A DNA stretch of 15,321 nt from Bacteroidetes bacterium UBA7688 (GTDB taxonomy: Bacteria; Bacteroidota; Bacteroidia; Chitinophagales; Chitinophagaceae), in assembly GCA_002482815.1 (NCBI GenBank), contig DLGS01000064.1, forward strand, positions 1 through 15,321, read 5' to 3'. Each line of letters opens with the position of its first letter. Positions within the stretch are counted from its first letter, which is position 1. Shown here piece after piece: positions 8,652-14,991 of the stretch. The notes under the pieces were generated by a model. It worked only from the letters and a program-made list of their open reading frames with translations, did no database searches and was not told the origin of the DNA. The position numbers were made by a program, and so were the translations under genes.

Positions 8652-9008
8652 CTAAACCAGTCTGATTAGTATTATTGACGGTGGTCCACGTAAGCTGGTC
8701 TGATCAATTGACCTGGGGATGAATTTTGAAGAAACGGTTTGGTTTTCCCGGAGAAAATCAGAGGCTACGCAAGTGATTATCCTGGGAATAAAAGCATCGT
8801 TTGCATAAGGTTCTAATACAAAATGGAGAAATGAGCAGTGGTGATGCTCCTGTTCAACATGTGCTTCACCTTCTGGGCAGATATGATGCGGATTATGAAC
8901 TGTATCTTCATGTTGGGCAAATAAATGCACAAATTCCTTTGCGCTTGATCCGAAAATCAGGAGCACTGAAAGGAAGCTTACTACAACAATATGAAATATT
9001 CTTTTCAC
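8652..9008 (-). CDS. Small exported His/Cys-rich protein, candidate metal-binding factor
   Basis: About 118 residues if started at the GTG at 9008. A signal-anchor-like segment (KRIFHIVVVSFLSVLLIFG) precedes a metal-ligand-rich part at residues 28-62 holding ten His and two Cys, including NPHHIC and EQEHHHCSF. The C-terminal half is less distinctive and ends with TSLRGPPS, a tail I recall in small proteins upstream of TonB receptors in this phylum. It probably sits in the periplasm or on the inner membrane and may bind or sense a transition metal. It is the first gene of the uptake operon, 57 bases before the receptor. An in-frame ATG at 9035 exists but lies upstream of the -7 box TACCTTTG (9027-9020), so the GTG at 9008 or 9011 is favoured. 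Confidence 0.65.
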   Translation of the reverse strand: MKRIFHIVVVSFLSVLLIFGSSAKEFVHLFAQHEDTVHNPHHICPEGEAHVEQEHHHCSFLHFVLEPYANDAFIPRIITCVASDFLRENQTVSSKFIPRSIDQTSLRGPPSIILIRLV

Positions 9009-9019
9009 CACAATTCCCG

Positions 9020-9027
9020 CAAAGGTA
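9020..9027 (-). promoter_or_regulatory. -7 promoter box (TACCTTTG) of the His-rich/TonB operon
   Basis: On the - strand TACCTTTG fits TAnnTTTG exactly and is followed by C, as often seen. Transcription would start a few bases before the GTG codons at 9011/9008, giving a nearly leaderless message. No convincing -33 TTG is visible; that region overlaps the dnaA terminator. Confidence 0.5.
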
Positions 9028-9041
9028 AAGGTCATTCATTA

Positions 9042-9078
9042 AAAAATCCCTTTACAGATTTGCTGGAAAGGGATTTTT
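9042..9078 (-). terminator. Rho-independent terminator after dnaA
   Basis: A 12-base-pair inverted repeat (AAAAATCCCTTT / AAAGGGATTTTT) with a 13-base loop lies 18 bases past the dnaA stop codon. Read on the - strand it ends in a run of T, the classic intrinsic terminator shape. It separates dnaA from the uptake operon whose promoter begins only about 15 bases further on. Confidence 0.85.
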
Positions 9079-9095
9079 ATGATAAAATATTTTTT

Positions 9096-10583
9096 CTAGA
9101 TACTGGCCATATGCACTTTTTGCTGCAGCTCGGATACTTTTTCACGGTATTCGTTATCGGTATCCATCAAATCTTCTACCGTCTGGCAGGAGTGAATAAC
9201 GGTTGTATGGTCGAATCCGCCAAAGTGTTCTCCAATATTTTTCAGGGAACTCTTCGTGAATTTTTTAGCTAAAAACATGGTTATCTGACGTGCCTGTACA
9301 ATCTCACGTTTACGGGTCTTTACCAGTAATTTGTCGTAAGGAATGTTATAATGTTCACACACCATTTTTTGAATGCTTTCGATAGTCAGCTCGCGTGTGT
9401 TCATCTTCACCAGATTCTTCATCACACGTTTGGCCACATCAAGGTCAATTTCTTTTCTGTTCAGTGTTGCCTGCGCAAACAGCGAAATCGAAGCACCAAT
9501 GAGGTCGCGGATATTGTTCTGAATATTGAAAGCAATGTATTTGACCACATCGTCAGTCAGTTCCATTCCATCCTGCTTCATTTTCATTTTCAGGATTTCC
9601 TGTCTTGTTTCAAAATCAGGCGCCTGAATATCTGCATTTAATCCCCAGCGGAAGCGGCTTAACAGTCTTTCCTGCATTCCTTCCAGATCCTTTGGTGGTG
9701 TATCACTGGTTAAGATAATCTGCTTGCCGCCCTGGTGCAAATGATTGAAGATGGCAAAGAATACTTCCTGTGATTTTGGTGCAGTAGTGAAAATATGAAT
9801 ATCGTCAATAATCAACACATCTATCAGTTGGTAAAAGTGAATGAAATCGTTCACTTCGCCACTTTTAGAATGGTCGATAAACTGGTTAATGAATTTTTCG
9901 GCACTGACATACAATACTGCTTTATTGCTGTGCAATCTGCGCACTTCGTTTCCGATGGCTTGTGCAATATGTGTTTTTCCTAAACCAGTACTTCCAAAAA
10001 TAACCAGTGGGTTAAAAGAAGTTGCTCCGGGCTTTTGAGCCACATTCATGCCGGCAAGACGTGCTACACGGTTGCAGTCGCCTTCCACGAGGTTGTCAAA
10101 TGTGAGGTTGGGGTTCAATTGCGGATCAATGACCGTGCGTTTCAACCCCGGAATAGAGTAGGGGTTTTTGATATTCATCGGGTCTTTGATATGCAAAGGC
10201 AAATCAACCATATTGCTTCCAACGGCTGGTCGCTGGGAGGTACTGCCAGGCATGTTGATCACGCTATTCTTTCCACCATTGCGTGCAGAATTGCCATCCA
10301 CCATTACCACGCGGTATTCCAGTCCGCCGTCTTTTCCTAAAACTCTTTTGATTGTTTTTCCCAGTAAATCTACATAATGCTCTTCCAGCCATTCGTAGAA
10401 AAACTGACTGGGAACCTGTAGTGTCAACACGAAGTTTTCGAGCGCTACTGCACGAATCGGGTCGAACCAGGTATGAAAGGCGCGTTCGTTCACATTATCT
10501 TGTATGATGGACAAGCATTTTTGCCAGGCGGCAACCGCTTCTTCTACGTGAGAGGTAATATGTGAGTGTTGCTTTTCAGTCAT
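9096..10583 (-). CDS. dnaA: Chromosomal replication initiator protein DnaA
   Basis: At 495 residues this is a full-length DnaA. Domain I (about 1-95) carries AFHTWFDPI, and a Gly/Ser/Pro-rich linker (about 98-155) is domain II. The AAA+ domain III has Walker A GSTGLGKT (197-204), Walker B LIIDDIH (257-263) and an arginine-finger region ERLLSRF (305-311). Domain IV ends with the DNA-binding signature GGFDHTTVIHSC (455-466). It binds ATP and DnaA boxes to open the origin of replication. It has its own terminator downstream. Neighbours are unrelated (a nucleotidase-like pair upstream, an uptake operon downstream), with no dnaN, recF or gyrB alongside and no DnaA box seen in the 156-base gap before it. 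The gene's place therefore does not by itself mark the origin. Confidence 0.98.
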   Translation of the reverse strand: MTEKQHSHITSHVEEAVAAWQKCLSIIQDNVNERAFHTWFDPIRAVALENFVLTLQVPSQFFYEWLEEHYVDLLGKTIKRVLGKDGGLEYRVVMVDGNSARNGGKNSVINMPGSTSQRPAVGSNMVDLPLHIKDPMNIKNPYSIPGLKRTVIDPQLNPNLTFDNLVEGDCNRVARLAGMNVAQKPGATSFNPLVIFGSTGLGKTHIAQAIGNEVRRLHSNKAVLYVSAEKFINQFIDHSKSGEVNDFIHFYQLIDVLIIDDIHIFTTAPKSQEVFFAIFNHLHQGGKQIILTSDTPPKDLEGMQERLLSRFRWGLNADIQAPDFETRQEILKMKMKQDGMELTDDVVKYIAFNIQNNIRDLIGASISLFAQATLNRKEIDLDVAKRVMKNLVKMNTRELTIESIQKMVCEHYNIPYDKLLVKTRKREIVQARQITMFLAKKFTKSSLKNIGEHFGGFDHTTVIHSCQTVEDLMDTDNEYREKVSELQQKVHMASI

Positions 10584-10739
10584 TTGTAGTATGCGTATTC
10601 TGTAGTTCTTTTGTATTCGGAATCCCTTTGCTGGTCAGCATTTCAGTAGTCAGCCATAAAGAAGAACACTTTATTTTTTCTTACTGCGGTGGACGAAGTT
10701 GCTAACATTTTGTTGAAAAAAAAATCAAAATTTATTTTT

Positions 10740-11663
10740 TTATTTCGCTATTTCTACAGTTTGGGCGTTGGACGATAAAATATTTTTTTTGGTAGAAAAA
10801 GCATAATTTATTCGGCCTAAATGCGTACCGCCCCAACCAGCCTGAACAATTAAAACTTCACTCTTTTTTTTGTTGAAATATTTGAGCGGCTTTTGCAGTA
10901 AGGTATGGGAGTTTCCTCCAATGATCAGGTCAATATTTTCTGATTCCTTTGCTAAGGTTTTATCATTGATCGAATTTGAATTGAAATCGGACAGGCCAAG
11001 TTGTGATAAGCAAATAATGAAATCACAGTTTTCTTTGTTTTTCAAATGAGATGCAGTTTCGTTGGCTTTCTTTATCGGTTCCAGATAGTCGATCTGGTCT
11101 CCAATATCACCGGATACAACTCCTTTCAATTTTGCACCAACACCCAGAACGCCGAATTTGATTCCTGCTTTTATGATGATTGTGTAGGGGAGAATTACCT
11201 TTGAAAGTGATGTTTTGATGCCATCATAATTTGAACAAACAACCGGGAAATTTGCTTTTGAAATTTGCTTTGCGAAATTTTCAATTCCTCCGTCAAATTC
11301 ATGAATCCCCACACCTGCTGCATCATAACCCATCAGGTTCATGGATTTTATTTCCAGTTCACCGCCAAAAGCATCAAAATTTGGATTCCCCTGGAAGTAA
11401 TCACCCGAATCGAACAATAAAACATGTTCCTGTTCTGCTCTGATTTTTTTTATCAAATCTGCTCTGGCCTGTATTCCTCCCATTCCTTCAAATTTTGGGA
11501 CATCTGCTCCAAATGGCTCTATCTGGCTTTGGGTGTCATTGGTATGCAATATAGTAACGTTGATGACCTCTTGTTTTGCCAGGCTGCTGAATGGGAATGC
11601 GCCCAGGATCAATAATCCGCCTGCTGTACCAGTTTGTTTCAGAAATGTTCTTCTACTCTGCAT
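10740..11663 (-). CDS. Tat-exported metallophosphatase domain of a split 5'-nucleotidase (UshA type), degenerate metal site
   Basis: The 307-residue product begins with a Tat-like signal (SRRTFLKQTG, then a mild hydrophobic stretch) and covers only the N-terminal calcineurin-like domain of UshA-type 5'-nucleotidases. The fold signature is clear: ILHTND (38-43), FDSGDYFQG (84-92), GIHEFDGG (119-126), ICLSQLG (217-223) and LIIGGNSHT (246-254). Compared with E. coli UshA ligands, Asp43, Asp88, the catalytic His121 and Asp124 are kept. However, the second His of NDxH is Gln45, the Asn of NHEFD is Ile120, the His of LSHLG is Gln221, and the first His of GGHxH is Asn251. Such a site is unlikely to hold the usual two metals. 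The start overlaps the C-domain gene by 11 bases. It may be a binding protein or an enzyme with changed chemistry. Confidence 0.85.
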   Translation of the reverse strand: MQSRRTFLKQTGTAGGLLILGAFPFSSLAKQEVINVTILHTNDTQSQIEPFGADVPKFEGMGGIQARADLIKKIRAEQEHVLLFDSGDYFQGNPNFDAFGGELEIKSMNLMGYDAAGVGIHEFDGGIENFAKQISKANFPVVCSNYDGIKTSLSKVILPYTIIIKAGIKFGVLGVGAKLKGVVSGDIGDQIDYLEPIKKANETASHLKNKENCDFIICLSQLGLSDFNSNSINDKTLAKESENIDLIIGGNSHTLLQKPLKYFNKKKSEVLIVQAGWGGTHLGRINYAFSTKKNILSSNAQTVEIAK

Positions 11664-12423
11664 AGGTAATGCGGTTTCCCAAATTTGAGGTGATCTTCAA
11701 TCCATTATTTTTTAAGTATTCGGTATATTGGAACAGCGCATTCCGCAACGAAATTCCGGTGGATTGGAAATTCATTTTGCCAATTAATGGTGCAAAAGTC
11801 CGATTGCTTAGTAAATAGTCATTCACCAGAATTGTATATAACAAATAATCGTTCACTTCCTGATTTTTCACTTTGATTTTTGTGGCTTTCCCGCTGTCAA
11901 TTACAAACGAAATTCCGGCAACAGGTATTCCGTTTATTTGCGCAATGCTGTCGCAGATTGTCTTCAATAAACTACCACTCACACTGACAAGCACCAGTTT
12001 GTTTTCATACGGAATCAATTCGTAGAAGTCTTTCCTTCTAACCGGACCAGGTGGAATGTAATCTTTGCCAATGCTTCCATAATTAATAATACAGGCATCA
12101 ATTCTTTTGTTTTTGCCTGCGATATGGAGTGCAGCATCCGTAACCCAGTTTCCTAAGGTACTTTCAGGGAGGGATTTTGACAACGGAAACTCATTTTCGA
12201 TTACAATCTCCTCCGTCTTTATTTTCAGGCTATCATTATAAAGGCTAAGAAGTTCGCTTACTGTTGTATCAAAAAATACCTGTTGTTTGTTTGGTTTGAT
12301 TTCATAAACATGCATTCCGGTAAAACAATTGTACAAGGCTTTGTTTTGCGAAAATGCAGATTGTGAATACATTATGCTGCACAGCAGTCCGGTAATTAAG
12401 AATAAATATTTTGAATGATACAA
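11653..12423 (-). CDS. C-terminal (substrate-binding) domain of a split 5'-nucleotidase, Sec-exported
   Basis: The 256-residue product has a Sec signal peptide (LITGLLCS... up to about residue 25) and then only the 5'-nucleotidase C-terminal domain. Recognisable are STLGNWVTDAALHIAG (88-103), the INYGSIG strand (113-119), YELIPYENKLVLVSVSG (134-150) and YTILVNDYL (196-204). In active relatives the second block reads GGIR and the fourth is followed by NGGDG, both of which help hold the nucleotide. Here they are GSIG and SNRTFAP, so nucleotide binding is doubtful. The frame has no usable ATG: an in-frame TAG lies 18 bases upstream, and the TTG at 12423 gives a complete signal peptide, so a TTG start is inferred. 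It precedes and overlaps the metallophosphatase-domain gene. The two products probably meet in the periplasm to rebuild the two-domain protein. Confidence 0.8.
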   Translation of the reverse strand: MYHSKYLFLITGLLCSIMYSQSAFSQNKALYNCFTGMHVYEIKPNKQQVFFDTTVSELLSLYNDSLKIKTEEIVIENEFPLSKSLPESTLGNWVTDAALHIAGKNKRIDACIINYGSIGKDYIPPGPVRRKDFYELIPYENKLVLVSVSGSLLKTICDSIAQINGIPVAGISFVIDSGKATKIKVKNQEVNDYLLYTILVNDYLLSNRTFAPLIGKMNFQSTGISLRNALFQYTEYLKNNGLKITSNLGNRITYAE

Positions 12424-12502
12424 TTTCGGATGATGTTTAAACTATAGATTATCAAATTTCAAGCCACAATGTTAAATACAACTCCCGAGTAAATGAAAGT
12501 AC

Positions 12503-12530
12503 TTTGAAGCCATAAGTTTTTTTACCTTTG
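12503..12530 (+). promoter_or_regulatory. Bacteroidota-type promoter of the GH3 operon
   Basis: TTTG at 12503-12506, a 16-base spacer and TACCTTTG at 12523-12530 followed by C match the -33/-7 pattern of this phylum, though the spacer is slightly short. Transcription would start near 12537, about 33 bases before the ATG. A perfect 10-base palindrome, AAAGTACTTT (12496-12505), overlaps the -33 box and could be an operator. Confidence 0.6.
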
Positions 12531-12569
12531 CGCTCTTGTTTTAAAATCAAAAACAATAGAAAGATAACA

Positions 12570-14117
12570 ATGGCATTATTAGGTTCCCTTATATCCCGTT
12601 CATTAAAGCTTCGTAAAAAATTTACGCCGCCGGTTGCTACGGGTATCACCTACCAACGCCATACGCTGCGGCAATTACTGGAAAGAGGTCAATATACTTC
12701 TTTTGGCAAGCATTATGGTTTCGATGAAATATTGGCACACGAGGTTGATTTTATGAAAGCATTCCGCGAGCGCGTTCCGTTTCATACCTATAATGAAATG
12801 TATGAGGAGTGGTGGCATCGTTGTATTGCCGGCGAAGAAAATGTTACCTGGCCGGGCAAAGTCAAATACTTCGCTTTAAGTTCCGGCACTTCAGAGTCTG
12901 CCAGCAAGCAAATTCCGGTCACACAGGATATGATTAAAGCAATTAAAAAAATGGGCTTTAAACAGTTGTACAGTATGGCTAATTTTAATGTTCCGGATGC
13001 TGCATTTCAAAAAGGGATTCTGATGCTGGGCGGCACTACCACTTTATTTGAGAAAGGCGAGCATTACGAAGGTGATATGAGCGGTATTTCTGCCAAAAAT
13101 ATGCCGAAATGGGTAAGCAACTTATTATACAAACCCGGGAACAAAATTTCTAAAAGAGAAAATTGGGAAGATCGTATCAAACTGATTGTGCGTAAAGCAA
13201 AAACCTGGGACGTTGGCACCATTTGTGGTGTTCCTGCCTGGGTTCAGATTGTGCTGGACCGTATTATTAAGTTTCATAAGGTCGATAATATACACGAAAT
13301 TTGGCCTAACCTTAGTGTCTATATTCATGGCGGCGTTTCTTTCGAACCGTATAAAGAAAGTATCAATAAATTATTAGGCAAACCGATTACGTTTATTGAA
13401 ACCTATATGGCATCCGAAGGTTCATTTGGGTTCCAGGCAAGGCCAAACGAACAAGGTATTAAGCTTGTGTTGAACAACAATATTTTCTTTGAATTTGCTC
13501 CTTTTAATGAAGAGAATTTTGATGAAGATGGTAATCCTAAAAAAGGATTAAATACTGTGCTGATCAATGAAGTGAATGAAGGTGTGGACTATGCTGTGAT
13601 GATCAGTACCTGTGCCGGTGCCTGGCGTTATTTTATCGGCGATGTCATTCGTTTTACCAACGCGGCTGAATATGAAATTATCATTTCCGGTCGAACCAAA
13701 CAGTACCTCAGCCTTTGCGGAGAGCATACTTCCGTCGATAATATGAACAAGGCTATCGATGTCGTTTCACGAAAACTGGATATAACAATTCGTGAATTCA
13801 CAGTTGCCGGTTTTAAATACGAAGACCTTTTTGCGCATCGCTGGTATATTGGAACAGATAATCCTAATATTGATGCTGAAGTGGTGAAGCAAATTTTGGA
13901 TGAAACGCTTTGTGAATTGAATGATGACTATGCGGTAGAACGAACATCAGCTTTGAAAGAGATTTTTGTTGAGATTATTCCAAGTAAGGTGTTTTATGAT
14001 TATATGCGCTTTAAAGGAAAAGAAGGAGCCATGAATAAGTTCCCTCGGGTATTGAAAGCAAAAACGCTGGAAGACTGGGAATCATTTCTTTTAGGTCAGA
14101 AAGCTTGCATTAAGTAA
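12570..14117 (+). CDS. GH3-family acyl-adenylating (amido synthetase-like) enzyme
   Basis: The 515-residue product is a bacterial member of the family named after plant GH3 auxin/jasmonate-amino acid synthetases. It keeps the adenylating-enzyme hallmarks in order: the phosphate-binding loop FALSSGTSES (101-110), the ATP-motif block ETYMASEGSFGF (277-288), GDVIRFTN (357-364) and the hinge region ISGRTKQYLSLCGEH (372-386). Plant members activate a carboxylic acid with ATP and join it to an amino acid; bacterial substrates are largely unknown. Length is close to that of plant homologues. The ATG at 12570 was chosen because the longer frame's TTG at 12528 lies inside the -7 promoter box. A crotonase-fold gene follows after 38 bases, suggesting that the acyl group is handled further as a thioester or related compound. 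Confidence 0.88.
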   Translation: MALLGSLISRSLKLRKKFTPPVATGITYQRHTLRQLLERGQYTSFGKHYGFDEILAHEVDFMKAFRERVPFHTYNEMYEEWWHRCIAGEENVTWPGKVKYFALSSGTSESASKQIPVTQDMIKAIKKMGFKQLYSMANFNVPDAAFQKGILMLGGTTTLFEKGEHYEGDMSGISAKNMPKWVSNLLYKPGNKISKRENWEDRIKLIVRKAKTWDVGTICGVPAWVQIVLDRIIKFHKVDNIHEIWPNLSVYIHGGVSFEPYKESINKLLGKPITFIETYMASEGSFGFQARPNEQGIKLVLNNNIFFEFAPFNEENFDEDGNPKKGLNTVLINEVNEGVDYAVMISTCAGAWRYFIGDVIRFTNAAEYEIIISGRTKQYLSLCGEHTSVDNMNKAIDVVSRKLDITIREFTVAGFKYEDLFAHRWYIGTDNPNIDAEVVKQILDETLCELNDDYAVERTSALKEIFVEIIPSKVFYDYMRFKGKEGAMNKFPRVLKAKTLEDWESFLLGQKACIK

Positions 14118-14155
14118 CAATTGAACAACTATTTATAATTACAAAATCAAATAAA

Positions 14156-14923
14156 ATGCAACACAAAGAAGGTCACGTGAGTTCTACACTCGACCACGGA
14201 ATTGCAACCATCGAATTCTATCATCCTGCCAGTAACTCCCTGCCTGCAGCGATTCTTACAGATCTGGCCAAAACGATTAATGATATTGGTATCGATGACC
14301 GTGTAAAGGTTATCGTGCTGAAAAGTGTGGGCGATAAAGTGTTTTGTTCCGGAGCTTCCTTTGATGAGTTAATTGCTATCAACAATCTGGAGGAAGGAAC
14401 TAAATTCTTCAGTGGATTTGCAAATGTTATCAACGCAATGCGTCGTTGCCATAAGCTGATTATTGCCCGTGTTCAGGGAAAGGCAGTTGGTGGTGGTGTT
14501 GGTTTGATAGCTGCAGCTGATTATGCTATAGCTACAGAATCTGCTGCAATCAAATTGAGCGAACTGGCTGTAGGTATAGGTCCTTTTGTTGTTGGTCCTG
14601 CGGTGGAAAAGAAAGTTGGCCCTTCCGCATTTTCTCAACTGGCAATTGATGCTACCGAGTGGCGCAGCGCCGAGTGGGCAAAAAGAAACAGATTATACGC
14701 AGAAGTGCACACTACAATCCAGGAAATGGACGATGCCGTTGCCCGTCTGGCAGATAAATTGGCGCACAGCAATCCTGAAGCGATGTCTGAACTGAAAAAG
14801 ATTTTCTGGAAGGGTACTGAAGATTGGGACAAATTACTGGTTGAACGTGCTGCTATCAGCGGACGTTTGGTTTTGAGCGATTTTACCCGCAATGCCATCA
14901 ATAAGTTTAAGAAGAAAGATTAA
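14156..14923 (+). CDS. Enoyl-CoA hydratase/isomerase (crotonase) family protein
   Basis: The 255-residue product has the usual crotonase length and oxyanion-hole segments: VFCSGASFDEL (62-72) and GKAVGGGVGLIAAADYAIA (108-126). The second classical catalytic glutamate is present as Glu136 in KLSELAVGIGP. The first, normally in GGGxE (Glu144 of rat enoyl-CoA hydratase), is Gly116 here. One-glutamate members tend to be isomerases or to act on other acyl-CoAs, so plain hydration of enoyl-CoA should not be assumed. The C-terminal region is helical, with a basic tail (NAINKFKKKD). It lies 38 bases after the GH3 gene on the same strand, without a terminator between them, so co-transcription is likely. 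The substrate is unknown; branched-chain or fatty acyl-CoA metabolism are candidates. Confidence 0.9.
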   Translation: MQHKEGHVSSTLDHGIATIEFYHPASNSLPAAILTDLAKTINDIGIDDRVKVIVLKSVGDKVFCSGASFDELIAINNLEEGTKFFSGFANVINAMRRCHKLIIARVQGKAVGGGVGLIAAADYAIATESAAIKLSELAVGIGPFVVGPAVEKKVGPSAFSQLAIDATEWRSAEWAKRNRLYAEVHTTIQEMDDAVARLADKLAHSNPEAMSELKKIFWKGTEDWDKLLVERAAISGRLVLSDFTRNAINKFKKKD

Positions 14924-14946
14924 TTCACAAAAAGTTCATTTTCACG

Positions 14947-14972
14947 AAACGAAATAAAATTCAACTTCGTTT
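14947..14972. repeat. Small inverted repeat upstream of the deoxyhypusine synthase-like gene
   Basis: AAACGAA (14947-14953) and TTCGTTT (14966-14972) form a 7-base-pair inverted repeat with a 12-base loop in the 68-base gap before the ATG at 14992. It is not followed by a T run, so it is not a good terminator. A regulator site or chance are both possible in such AT-rich DNA. Confidence 0.3.
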
Positions 14973-14991
14973 ATAATATTTAGCATAAAAA

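Noticed and set aside
10713..10742. A/T-rich tract right after the metallophosphatase gene as a terminator
   Set aside because: Runs of A and T can pair, but there is no GC-containing stem, so a defined terminator cannot be claimed.
10740..12423. A single 5'-nucleotidase gene broken by a frameshift
   Set aside because: The two domains are in reverse order compared with the fused protein and each has its own signal peptide, so this is a true two-gene arrangement and not a sequencing error or recent break.
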